The notes under the pieces were generated by a model. That model did not search any database. It was not told where the DNA came from and saw nothing but the letters and a program-made list of their open reading frames with translations. A DNA stretch of 64,000 nt from Aplidium turbinatum (Eukaryota; Chordata; Ascidiacea; Aplousobranchia; Polyclinidae): the NCBI GenBank assembly GCA_918807975.1, contig OU964922.1, forward strand, positions 25,408,329-25,472,328, read 5' to 3'. Of the stretch, positions 32,360 through 45,800 are shown one piece after another. The translations under genes and the position numbers were made by a program. Each line of letters begins with the position of its first letter. Within the stretch, counting starts at the first letter, position 1.

Positions 32360-35300
32360 CCTAATAGTAGGGTCAAACTATAAAATATATGGGCTAACCT
32401 GAAAAAAATTGCAAGAAAACGTTTTATTGGCTTTTCCTTTGGCCTAACCTCAATAGAACAACATAAGAAAAATTTTCCAAGATTTGAGCATCACAAAGTC
32501 TGAAATATGACGTTAAAAAAGTGGCCTTTTTCCAGTAAAAAAATCTCTCTAGACTGCCAATTAGCTGTTTATCCATAAATTTTTGACAATGAATTCATAA
32601 AATAAGTGTCTAGTGTTGTTCTTTTACCATTATAACAGAATATAGATAGATCTTTCTAGTGTTACAATTGATATTATGACGTCATTATTATGCCATATGA
32701 TACCTGTAAGAGATAACCTAGACTAGACAAAATTGGGTGATCTCAAAGTCATATATGAGACAAAAGTCCCAATTAAAGACTACCGTTTCGCTAAGTACGC
32801 ACGCAGTAACATCAAGTTCAGAACGTTACCAAATCTGTGTGAAGCTGACCGCAGAACTGATTTGCTTTGGACGTTGTCACTCAAATTTAATGTGAAAGTT
32901 CGGAACTGGCAAGGAATGATGAACACAATGTACAGTAGGCGTGAACATCCAGGTCAATCGTCTGTTCTCTTCCTACCAATGATCGATAACTACCCCGGCG
33001 ACAAAACATGTATTCTATCCACACTTGACTTCATCTGCAAGCTCGCAACAAGGCACAACATTCCACCTGTTATAACTTTTGATCAGCTTTTGTTTTGAAA
33101 GGCTTCTAAAATTGTTAATGAAGTTGAAGAGTCAAGTCCACTAAATGATATTTTCTTGTTACTTAGTAGTTTCCATACACTCATGAATCTTTTGGATGCC
33201 ATCGGGACATAGGTGGAGGGAAGTGGTCTGAAGGAAGTCCTAGAAACAATCTATGGCGAGAATGCTGTGGTACACATGATGAAGGGAAACGCTGTGTAGC
33301 GTGCGCTTCGAGGACATCTCCTAGTAGACCACTGTCTCACCAACCAAATTGTCTCAGAGATCATTGAATGTGACGCAGAGTTTGAGATTTGCCTTCTTGA
33401 ACTTCAGCAATTATACACTCAACTGAGGAAGGCATTATACTGTAGATGTCGCCACATTATCCAGATCAGCGTGCATAGATATGCTTGCTTGTTCAGTTGC
33501 CGCAAAGAAATGCGAGTTGTCTGAAACTTGGAAAACTAGCAAGCTTTGGTTGAACTATCAGCGGATGTTGGGGATTGTCCGATAACTTATCGAGGCCGAT
33601 CGCACTGGATCATGGGAAATGCATCTCCATGTCGTATCCGACTGTCTGCCAATATTTTCTGCCGCGGGTCACCCAAATTATCTGAAGTCAGCTTTCCCAT
33701 ATCTCCAATGACTGTCTTAGAGATTGAACACCTTGATGTGTTTCAGATGTTCATGCAAGGATACCATGTCCTTCGGCGAAATGACAAATTGAGAGCTGGA
33801 CTAGGTTCGACTTGGTGATGGAACAGACGCTAATGAGATCACTGAAAATTACTGGGAGGCTTGCACGAGGGAGTGGAATGACGGAACATCAGCGGGCCAT
33901 CTAGAGTTCTAGACGATGTCGTCTCCTGTATCATCTCCCTGCAATTGTGCTATGCAAGAATTTTGTGAGATGAGGTACACAAGCAGTGAACAGCATAAAG
34001 AGGAAACTTCAGCAAAAATTTCAACGGACACAGTAGATTGGACTAAACTGGCTACTACACTCGAACTCTATAACCCATTTAAAGATGAGATCACACTGCG
34101 CAATATCATTACTGGAATGAACACTGACGTGAATGTACACAACCTTTTTGCTCTTGTTATGGAAACTGTTGTTAAAATGGATGACCAGTTGATATTTTCG
34201 TATTCACATAATAGACGGAACACAAAGGTGAAAACATTGGCATCAGCGAAGGCAGTCAAGGTTGCAGATGAGCGAATGATAGAACCATCGCTCCTGTTTC
34301 AGAAGTTTATGGTTGTGTCGCAGTCTAGAGACCTACGCTTGGATGAAGTGGTGCACTACGAACTTTGCTCATATCCACCGTCCTTGTTTTAAGCTCACAA
34401 TTTATTACGCAAGCCAGACAAACCTGCCTTGCTGGAAGCAATACGGAATTATGCCGCTTCTGTGGAAGATGCTGTTCGTCTGACTGCACCAAAGACGGAG
34501 AACTACGTCCTAGATGGGGGTTCTCTCTTACATGGACTGAAATGGATAGAAGGATGTACATATAATTCAATTGTGGATGATTACGCATCTTTCCCAACTG
34601 GGTTGTATGGTAAAGCAACTGTCGTTTTCGATGGATATCGAGGGCCCTGTACAAAGGATAACGCACACCAAAGACGGAAGACATCTGCTGCTAGAAAGGT
34701 CAATGTGACCGAATCTACCAAATTTGTTGGAATGAAGCAAGACTTCCTGTCAAATGATGCCAACAAGCAGTCACTCGTTGATATGATAGCAACTCGACTA
34801 AAACAGTATGACTGTTATGTTGTGCAAGCAGAAGGGGATACATATGTAGACATAGTACGAGCAACAGTGTATTCCCCGAAACAGAAAACCACCACGCTCA
34901 TTGGAGAGGATAGAGATCTCTTCATTCTTCATCTCTACTATGGTGATGTAGCCTGTAAAGATCTCTACTTCCGATCAGACAAGGGGAAGCCAACTATCTA
35001 CAACATCAGAGTTCTGAAAGATTTACTTGGGGACCAGGTCTGCACTGACCTGTTGTTTGTTCATGCATTTACAGGCTGTGATATATCTTCCAGAATCTTT
35101 GGAGTTGGCAAAAATTCGTTGTTTCAAAAAGTTATCAAGGGAGACTCTATATTGCGATCATGCTCAATTATTTTTTGTACACTACACTCTGAACAAGATG
35201 ATGTAGAAAGTGCTGGATGTAAGGCTGTAGAATCATTATTTAATGGGACAATATCTGACTCGCTCGCATCATTACGTTATGGCTATCTTTACAAATAAGT

Positions 35301-35650
35301 TGTGACATCAAGTACATTTATGACGCCTGAGCAGTATCTGCATTGAAATACCACTGATTGTGCTGCTACTTGCAAGTGATGGCATGGATGGGCCTAAGTA
35401 CCCAAATGGATGCTGAGAAATGGGGTTAGAAAATTCAAGGGGATAAGCTATTAGCAGTAATGACGGACAAAAACCCTGCTCCTGACAATCTACTAAAAAT
35501 GATTTTGTAATTGTTCAACTGGATGCAATACACTCAGGTGCGGTTGTAAAAAGTATGGACTTGAGTGTACAAGGGCATGTGGTCCTTGTCAGGACGGCAA
35601 CTGTGCAAATGTTAACAATGCACCCATTCTAGAAGATACTGATGACTGAT
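32360..35650 (+). mobile_element. Nuclease-family element B (left end kept, right end lost)
   Basis: The left edge (TAGTAGGGTCAAAC, TATATGGGCTAACC, AAAAAAATTGCAAGAAAACG) resembles the terminal sequence of element A (TAGTTAGGGC, AAAAAAATTGCAACAAAAGG). The coding region runs 32733 to 35650 in several frames. No inverted counterpart of the left end is seen downstream, so the right terminus is missing or diverged. Confidence 0.65.
32733..35650 (+). pseudogene. Element B: long nuclease-family protein, decayed
   Basis: N-terminal part (32733-33098): PMIDNYPGDKTCILSTLDFI and ATRHNIPPVITFDQ, a segment I know from many unnamed invertebrate repeat proteins. Middle (33546-33930): HLDVFQMFMQGYHVLRRNDK. 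Then 33916-34392, including LRLDEVVHYELCSYPPSLF. The best part is 34429-35298: NYVLDGGSLLHGLKWIEG, ATVVFDGYRGPCTKDNAHQR, GDTYVDIVRA, TTTLIGEDRDLFILHLYYGD and VHAFTGCDISSRIFGVGKN. GED-x-DL and GCD followed by GVGK mirror FEN1/XPG nucleases. The Cys-rich end (35500-35650) has CGCKKYGLECTRACGPCQDG. Several frame changes and stops show it is inactive. Confidence 0.65.
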
Positions 35651-36601
35651 TTATAACTCACACCTGAAAAGACAGTTTTGTGACTTCTGGTATATTAAAG
35701 TCTTCTTTGAACATATTTAAGTTGATAATTAAAATAAAGTTCAACCAGCCTCATGTTTGAAAAGAATATATATTTCGCTACATAGTAATGAGCATCTTCA
35801 GTTCTGCAAACAAACAAACAAATTACTGCAATGAATGCATAAAGGGAAATTATGCTGTAAGCCTCTATAATCAAAATTAAAATGATGAGCAAAATTACTT
35901 CAACATTTACACATTAAGAAAATTATTTACGTCATGGGATATAAAAACAATGTTCAAAGTGAAGAATAAAAACCAAGAATAGATTCGGAAAATCTTCTCT
36001 CGTCGGTAAATGGCAGTTCTCCCTAAAATTTACCGACCATAATACATATGGTCTGATTTGTCAAGCACCGGAGAAACAAAAAGAGTAGCGGAAGAACGTG
36101 ACTTGTGGAAGAAAATGACAGCCAACCTTCGGATCGGAGACGGCACGAGATGATGATGATAAGAATTTTACAATTAAAATAGTACGCTCGGTCAAGACAT
36201 AAAGTAGCCTGTCGCGAGGCTTCGCATATTGATAGTGACAGCTATTTTCATTGCAAAACCGGTCCGTGATAGACAAAAGGTTGAAGATTGCTGTAGACAA
36301 GGAGTATAAATTACAATCAAATAACTTTAAATTAGTATATCTGATTCACACCAACTGTAATCAGTTGAGCTCAATTTAAATATTAATTTGTGCGCGTCGT
36401 CAACCATTTTTCAATTTCAAACAATCCGTAATTTTTTTTAATCTGAAGCAAAAATGCTTGTAGAAGATTAAAGGAAAAAGCCAACATGACTGTTTTCATG
36501 TTGCTGGGCATAAAATTAGAACAACTTTCAAACATACACAAATTAATTCCTTTTGTCGTGACAGTAAAATTTCTAAGGTTTCAGAGTAATAATCTTTCAA
36601 A
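35651..36601. other. Upstream region of gene copy 2
   Basis: The last 65 bp (TTGTCGTGACAGTAAAATTT, CAGAGTAATAATCTTTCAAA) match the 83 bp upstream of copy 1, so promoter-proximal sequence is conserved between copies 1 and 2. I recognise no TATA box or other element in the rest. Confidence 0.5.
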
Positions 36602-36875
36602 ATGTTGACTAAACTCATCGCAATGTTGATGTTCATTCACCTTGTTTGTGGAATAAACCCTTCAAACTTGTGTGTACCTCTTAGTCAAATAGTCGATCAA
36701 AATCAGCAGGTACAATCGCCACCCGAAGTTATCCAGGGACGTGCGGGTAAAATGGGACCTGCAGGCCAACTTGGGCCTAAAGGTGACAAGGGAGACATTG
36801 GACCACCCGGCCAGTGCAATTGTGACGACAGCACAAGAAATCAAGCTCTAGTAGAACAGTTAAAAATCCTCAATG
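36602..36875 (+). CDS. Copy 2 exon 1: signal peptide and intact collagen-like stretch
   Basis: Begins MLTKLIAMLMFIHLVCG. The collagen part is GRAGKMGPAGQLGPKGDK then GDIGPPGQC, nine triplets with a Cys at the end (CNCDD). A stretch with hydrophobic spacing (QALVEQLKILNG) follows and may be a short coiled neck. Confidence 0.88.
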
Positions 36876-39800
36876 GTAAGTTACTGATGCCACATATAAC
36901 AAAATTGTGGCAGATCATCTTCGTCAACATTCAAACGTTTGTTTTGACAGCGCAAGTAAACAAAAATTTTGAAAAAAAAAATTAAACACAAATACTTTCA
37001 GTACTGTATTGTTAAAAAAACTGTTTCAAAACTGTTTAACTTCGGTATTTCATTGTGATTCGTGACAAGCATTAACGATAAATATTGAACATGATTTCGT
37101 GTTTATAAAATTTATAAAACTTTAAAATTTTATAAAAATTAGACTGAAAAGGTTAAAATTGAATTTTCAGTAGTAATCATTGTTTGCTATTCATATGCAA
37201 TGTTTTTTTGTTTTTTTTACTGATTACTGCACTTTTTCACTTTTATTAAGAAACTTGTTTTTTAGACACTGTCCAACAGCTTGCTAACGTCACTCAAAGT
37301 TCTCCAAATGGTAAGTCACCATGAATAATTGTGTTTGTTTTTATTAAAAGTTATCGTAGCTTTACATTACTTTGTCTGGGATAATACACTGTGCAATGCA
37401 TGTATTTATAAAATAAAACTACTGTGCTATGTCCAATTTTCTTCAATAATAAGACTTTTTTGAAAGTAAGACGTTTGATAAACTAAAATTGATTAACTTG
37501 TTTTCAAAAACGGAAAGGATTTTTTTTAATGATAAAACAACTTCTGAAACTAAAATGGAGAAAAAACTTTCCGAATACTTAAAAAAGTCAAGAAAATTCA
37601 TTAAAAATCATAGATAAAGTATCCTGCACCGAAATATTTTGCATGTAAAGTTATAATTTTCATTCTGCTGCTGAGCTGAAACACATAACAGTCCACTGTG
37701 GATGCGATTACAAAACAGCTTAGATAGATTTCTTTATATTGTGTGCAGATATACGATGCCGCGTACCTGACGCTCCTCAATTTGGTTCGGTGTTTCCAAA
37801 TATTGCTGAAGTACCAGTTGGAGCTACAATCACGTACAAATGCAATGAAGGGTTCAGTATAAGCAATGATCATATGGACATCCAACTGGTCGTTGCCTGC
37901 AAAGAAGATCTAACATGGACCCAGGAACGACCAACTTGTCAGGGTAAGTTAGCTTTGGGTTTTTCATTTTTTTCTTGTGTTGTTTGACAAAACAATGCAG
38001 TTGTGAATTTGAGCTTTTTGAACACCACTGCTGTGGATGCGATTACAAAACAGTTCAGATAGATTTCATTACATTATGTGCAGAAAAACGATGCCGCGTA
38101 CCTGACGCTCCTCAATTTGGTTCGGTGTTTCCAAATGTTGCTGAAGTATCAGTTGGAGCTACAATCACATACAAATGTAATGAAGGGACCAGTGTAGGCA
38201 ATGAGCATATGGACAACCAACTGGTTGTTGCCTGCAAAGAAGATCTAACATGGACCCAGGAACGACCAACTTGTCAGCGTAAGTTAATTTTGTGATCTTC
38301 ACTTTTTTCTTATGTTGTTTAACAAAACAATGGTGTTGTGAATTGAGCTTTCTTGAAGTGGAGGTCAAAACGCAGTGGCGTATTTAGAAAGTTTGTTAGG
38401 GGGCCCAAGGCATTGTGTCAGTCAGCCGCGTAGCGGCTGACTTGGCGTCTGGAGGCCAATGGGGGTCTGGGGGTAGTACTATTACACACGGGGTGGTCTC
38501 AACGGTAGTACACAGAAAGCTTAAATTTGGTGAAAATGGCTGTTAATTGGTTCAAATTTTTACTATTTGGGTTAAAATTAGACTTTTTGACCCTTTAAAT
38601 AGAGGGGGGACTATACCTAAAAGTCATGTTATGCGTTAGAACGGGGAGAGGAGGTTAGCTGAAACCGTCAGATAGGGGGTGAGGGTCCAAAATAAAGAGA
38701 GAATTCGCAGAATTAAGTTACTGTTCCTATCAATGAACCAACAAAAGATATCAAACGCTTCAGAACATAAACAATAAGTTAGTTCTTTCGACCTCGAATA
38801 TCTTTGGAACATTCTCAGCGATTCGCAATGACAATTTACAGTTTAAACGCTTGGCAAATGTATCAATGACTGCATCACACTCGAGTACAATATCCTTGTT
38901 TAAATACTGAACATCTGAGCTAGATCATCCAAACGTGGCTTGGTCATGTTCGTTCGGTAGGCTAATAATTTTTCAGGTACTTTAGTGTTCACTGAAACAT
39001 CGCTTATTGGAGGCAGTTGTAACTGGAAGCGTAGCAAAGATTCGAAGATTGTAATTTATGGATAATCTCGATAAGTGCCGAGTTGTTCAGGAGCTTGACA
39101 CGCATCCACAAGAGTCGCAGGTCGTTTATCCACAGAAACTGCAAGCCAATTCGCTCTCCATCTTCGTAATTCAATAGCTGCAAAGCAATTGCTTGTTTCA
39201 ACATCCAGCAATTAATGGTAGAAGTCGAAAATCTCGTCGATCGGGCAGTCCTTATCTTCATGAAGCAATGAAGGCAGAAATGTGCTGACTTTAAAAGCTA
39301 GCGAGCAGAGCTCATTGAATCTCTCATGAATTTGTGCCATTCAATTGTCAAGAAAAGGAAGAAAAACCGTTTGTTGGAAATAGATCTCCGTAGTTTCAGC
39401 TGGAATGTTAGGTCGATGTTGTTGTCTAGGTGCTCTCCGGGACATTAGGATTTCTTCACCAAAATCTGAGCAAGCCTTGCCAAACGTTTTTTTTTTTTTT
39501 GCAAAATTTGTATTTTTTACCTGATCATTAGGGGGACGCCATCGCCCTTTATCCTCCCCCCCAAAATACGCTACTGTCAAAACGGTTGATAAAGTTTTCT
39601 ATTAAAAAAGCGGTGTGATTGCGCAGTGGATATAATGGTGGCTTTCAAATAATGAAATGAAACCTGGCTCGACCCCCTCTTTCAAGCTAGTTGTTGATAG
39701 ACACCGCTAAAAAGGATAAAACAAACTAAAATGAGTCGGCTTTCTAAACAGTCGTGGATCCTCATAAGGCGGTTCTCGCTTATAGTATGGTCCATATATA

Positions 39801-42800
39801 GTACAGCAGTGGCGGCTCGTGGTCTCAAAACATGGGGGGGCTGCATCAACCAGTAGGCTAACCTAATATAAACAATTATAAACCTGTACCGGATTGAGTT
39901 ATAAACGCACTGAGTTAGGGTTAGTAACACAGTAACATGTTCTTTTAATTGGCTGTCGTTTAATGTTTTTATCATTTAAAGTGAACTTTTGATAATGGCT
40001 TGAATTTGGTCAAGTTTAGGTGGTCACCAGATGAAGCTAGTACTATTTTGGGACTTGGTATTAACTTAGTTGGTTAGATCTATGCTTATGCTTTCCAACG
40101 ATAGTAAATTTGTTGAAATTGAACAACAAATAAATAAATGGGAGACAATTTCTTTCAGGTGTTTTTCAGTGTATTTCCACCCCGTACTTCCTCCTTTATA
40201 ATAGTCCATTCCAACGTGTGTGACGTTTCATGACGTCATCATCCCAAAAGGACGAATTGTGAAGAGCACCAATAATTACAGTAATTGGCTTTACTTCACA
40301 TCAAAACTAGTCTGTCTCAGTGACTTCTCAAAACACAGATCAAGTAAAGTAACCTACGATCCCTTCACCTAATCACCGATAGCTTCCATACGCTTACCCT
40401 AAAGATTTACGAGAACCAAAGTTGGAATCCCTGACCAGGGTCTGTTCTATTTGCAGTCCCTACAGCGCTTGTTCAGTGACGCTAGAAAACTTTTTTCTGA
40501 AAAACCTACGTCATAAAAAAAAGAACAAGCAACACCGGACCTGCAGAATTTGCAGACCCAGAGTTGCCAATTATTTTTTGTAACACAAAGTTTTTTTTAT
40601 TACAAAAAAATTAATATTAACAGTTTTTTTAATTCTTCAAGCAAAATAAATTAAAAAACATGGCAAAACTATCTATATGTAGTATAATTCACATATGCAC
40701 AAAAATGTTGGGGGGGCTGCAGTCCCGCAGTCCCTTATGACGAGCCGCCACTGTAGTACAGTATAGGTTGTAGTATCGTACAGGCCTATAGAAAGCTATA
40801 GTCTATGTTGACTACCAAGGCCAGACTCCTCAACCCAGCTCAAAATGCCAGCACATACTTATTCAGAATCCGACTATATAGGCTAAACAAAACAAATCTT
40901 GTAGTTGACATCGTGGTAGATAATGTAACCCAATTTCAATTGAAACCTTTGCTTTCAGGAAATTTCCAGCTTCAATAACACAAAGACGAAATCTGTGACT
41001 TGTGTAAATTTAGATTGATACATGAATTAATGAACTCTTTGTCTTGATCCCTTTATCCGTCCCAATAACTCAGTTGGTTAAATCCCTGATTTCACAAACA
41101 AAAAAAACATCACGATCAAGCGGCGCTGGTTCGACTCTCGCGTAGAGTTCATCATTACCCTCATTTTGAAAATTCAACTTGTGCCATTGAGAAATTGGTG
41201 ACCATTCTTGGTCAACCAAAACTATGGAGGTCACCGGACCCCCTACCACCACTTCCTCACCCCTTAAAATTTGGTTTAGTAAAATCGCTATAAGTTAAAA
41301 ACTAAACAAGATAACTACGTAGAGTTTCATACTAAATTTATTGCAACTACTTGATATAATTCAAATAAACAAAGAAAATAACGTTTTAAAAAATTTCTAC
41401 ATAGTTTATAGACAAAAGGTGTAAGACTGAACATTTTTAGCAAGTGTATTGTAACAGAATGCATGGCTGGATTGAAAGATGGGAGAATCAAGGACAACCA
41501 AATGTCAGCCAGTAGTGATGCCGGCAGTGCGTATCTACCACAATATGGTCGATTAGATCAAAGACGCCGAATTGGAGCTTGGTCTCCAAACCTTCCATGT
41601 GAGTTTGTATGATGAAACATGATAACCGTTTCTTGGTGTCGCGTTAGTTGTATATGACGTGAAATCGTTTACATCAAATTCCATCTTGATCCGACATTAC
41701 AGAGGAAATGTTTTCAAAGTTTGGGGCGAAATGATTTTTATGATTATGACACCCTTCCACCGTATACAAAGCGACAGGAATTGTAGATTGAGCGAAGGCT
41801 ATGTGCAGTCAAGTCAGTTCAAACACACTCGGCTTAGACTTTTCCATAATACGACTTCAACTGCGCCGCACAGTGGTGTAATCTAGTCAACAAAGAAAAC
41901 TTCAAATGTTTCTATGATATCATAAAAACATTTGCTATAAAATTTCTGATGAAAAGTAATATCCCTACTCAAGGGGTGGGCGTAATGCATTTAAATAATT
42001 GTGCTTGATCTTTTAATTGTATTGCAGTCTGATAGTCGAATTGCTTATTTCATATGCAAAATACTTGAAATTATCACAACGCACAACCAAACAGTAAATA
42101 TAGGGCAGAAGTAAAACAGTTAAAAGTTTTGGTAAACCAGGTATGCTAAGGAGTAGCAAACTTGTTTTGTATAGAAGAAAAACTTTAAACTAGGGTAGAA
42201 ATAGGCTAGTGATGTACGCAAAGACCGAACCGTACATTGTATATTAGGGTGGCTCGTTTTTGAACTTTTTTTAAAAATTCTCTCGGGGTAGTGGGGAAAT
42301 GGTGGCAATGAGTCAGAAAACAATCATGACAAAATTTAAGTTTCGTAAAAAATTGTCTTCAGCCTCCTCATGGAGCCCAAAAATCGAAAAATGGGGTCAA
42401 AAACCCAAATTTTTTCAAAAATATTTTTAGTTTGGGTAGTGACAATATTGTTTAGATATATCTAAATAAACTAAAAAAAAAATTGAAGTCATTTGAACCA
42501 TTCCTTCAGCTTCCTCACAGCTTTTGAAAATTTTCATTTTGCTGAAAATTTTGCATTTTTATTTGTGGTTACATAACTACAAACTTCGTCAGTGACGTAA
42601 ATTCAAATAAAAGACGTCACCTTTTCCTACCAAATTAACCCAATTTCATTAAAAAATGACGCAACAGCTCAGGGTAGGTCTATAAAGAGAAATACAATGA
42701 CGTTTTACAGCTGGCAAAATGTCTAACGCAATTATGTATCATGTAACCACCTACAAAAATGCAAAATTTTCAGCAGAATGGAAATTTTCAGAAGCTGTGA

Positions 42801-45800
42801 GGAAGCTGAAGGAATAGTTCAAATGACTCCAAATTTTTTTCTCAGACTAATTAGATGTATCTAAACAATAATGTATCTACCTAAACTAAAATAATTTTTG
42901 AAAATAAATGCGTTTTTGACCCCATTTTTCGACTTTTGGGCCCAATGAAGAGGCTGAAGACAATTTTTTACGAATCTCAAATTTTGTCATGAGCGTTTTC
43001 TCACTCATTGGCACCATTTCCCCACTACTCCGAGAGAATTAAAAAAAAAGTTCAAAAACGAGCCACCCTATTGTGTATGTATATATTATCGTCAACAATG
43101 AATACACAAATGCATTTTCAATGATAATAAACCCACCAGGTTAAAAGTAAAATCCTCCCATCGAAAAGTGACGCGCTAAGGTTTAATTACAAATCGCAAC
43201 CCCACGGTTCAAACGATGAAAACAATATCGTTTTTTTTCAAATGCCTTTCCATCAGTAGCGATACCGAAGAGATTTTTTAAACTCTGGGCTACCATTTAC
43301 ATTGTTAAGACGTTACTGAACTGATATCAAACCATGCTAAATATTGAGATTCAAAGTCAAGCATCTAATCAACTGTAAATAAAAGTTTGAAAAGAAGTTA
43401 ACCCTGTTTTCGTAAGATTTTGTGTTCAATAGCTATAATGGAAAAGTCTGGCTTCCGTTGTCAACGCGTTGCACACGGGATTGAAGTACCCGATAGCACT
43501 CACCATAGCCATTTAAAAAGGTCACTAAGGTACTCACCTATTTGTTGAATGGCTGTTTTCGTTGGACTAGGAAGCTGTTACTTGATCAAATGCAGAGGTC
43601 TCAATTCATAAAATGGTGAATGATTAAATGAGTGAATTGATTGCGTTGAATTGACTGAAATATTAAATTGAATTAGATTTGATTGATTGATTGGTTTATT
43701 TTGTTGTGCAATATTATAACAACAAAATCATTAAATGATGCAGTACGCTTAACGAACACAATTGAAACAAAGAAAACATCACAAATGTGCACTGCATCGT
43801 TGATAAGTAAATCACAACGGAAAGCTGCGAAGTGACCATGACGGTCTTCGAGTCAAGCAGCCACCCTCAGCCAAGTCGATGAATAAACATTTAGTAAACA
43901 TTACACTAAAATATCTACATTAGCAACAAAGAGTCAAGACAGGAAACAAACTTGCATCCATGATATGTCAAAATTACAAGTTCCAATATTAGGTGTTGAT
44001 AGTCAACGATTAAAAGCTTAAAGAGTATCGGTCCACATTAGTAAATTACACTGCAATCAACTTTAATATTCTGCAATTAGATAGTTTTTGTAAAGTTTTT
44101 TAAATGAGTCAAAAGATTTTTTTCTAATATCTAGTGGGATTGAGTTCCATATTTTTACTCCACTATCTTCAAGCCACCTAACGGAGTGGAAGGTCTGCGT
44201 GTCATGGATGATGAAACCAAAGACTGGTTGCTCTCTAGTAGCCTTCCAGTGTAGTCCGGGAACATCGTGAATCTGGAGTGGTAAAAGGATAGACCCTCGG
44301 CCCCAGACGCTCACACGACGACTCCACTATACTTGATGCTTCGTGGAAGTTTTGAAGTAGCATACAGAGGAACAAAGTAATTATCATTTTTGAATGAGCA
44401 TCTAGTTGAGCGATTATGAACGTTTGATGTTTTTTGGAAGTAATTCGAAAAAGTACAGGGGAAAGAATTATGGTTATATTTAAACATTAATTTAGCAATT
44501 TCTAGTTTGTAAATGTCTTTTATTTTTAGAACTTTTACCTGCTTAAAGTATGGTGTAACGTGTTCTGACCACAGCCCTCCAGCAACTATTTTTATTGCTT
44601 TGTTTTGCAACTTTTGTAGTTTATCGATATATGCTTTGTATGTAGAGCTCCAAATGGCTATTCCATTCATAATATGTGGGTGTATGAGCGAATAATATAG
44701 CTGCAGTCTAGCATTGAAAGGAAGAAAGTGTTTAAGTTTCGACAAAATACCAACAGATCTAGCAAGTTTAGATCTAAGAGCATCAATGTGAGGTTCGAAT
44801 GAGAGCTGTTTATCAATTATTATTCCAAGATTTAATCTGGTGATATCCCCGTTACCGAGAGTATAGCCAGATTCACCTCCAAGTGCCGCAATCGCCTTCA
44901 CACCCTGCCTCCATCATCGATCTTTCCAACGCGTCCTCTCTTGTCAAGCGCACCTTGTTGCTTTCCTCCTCAACTTGCCTTCTCCACGTTTTTTTGAGTC
45001 TTCCTTGTTTTCTACGATCTTCCACTTGCGACTCCAGCGCTCTCCTCAAAACATCATCTTTATCTCTTTTCAAAACGTGTCCATATCACCTCACTGCATT
45101 CGCTTTCGCCAACTCATCAACATTCACATTCAACCCAAGCAAGTTCACAAATTCTTCGGTATTTCTTTATTCCTTCGGAATAATGGAATTCCATGAAAAA
45201 AGTTAAAATTTTTGAGAAACGGTTATACTGAGAAGCAACAAACTTGTTTGATGTATAGAAAAAAAAAACTTTAAACTGTATGGGCTGAAATAGGCTAACG
45301 GTGTAGGCAAAGATCGAACCGTAGCCTACATGTATTTATTTATTATTTAGTTTTTCGCAGGACAATGAATAAGATGTCAGAAAGCAGACACAAAATCTGG
45401 GTTCCTGCACACAATCAAAAATATGTTTCAACCACCTTGCAAGAACCTGAATAGCCTACGACAAAATGTATATGAATGAAAATGCCCAATGTTTTGTTAT
45501 GTTGTTACAGTATATTTAAATGTAGGTGCAAATGCAATTTAATATAATTTTGCCCAACACTAAATGACTTTACAAGAAGCATCATGACATGTTTGAAATG
45601 CGTATATTGATGTTATTTGTTTCAGTGTTATTGCTACACTCATAGACACCTTAAAAAGGTATTTGGAACTTGGGTGTTAAATCCAAACTTGGGTGTATCC
45701 AAAATGTGGTACACATTATTCATAAAACTTTGTTTTCGGTGTTTGTTATAGGGTTTTGAGGGGCAAGGATTCCATTTTTCACACTTGTTTTTCTCTAAAA

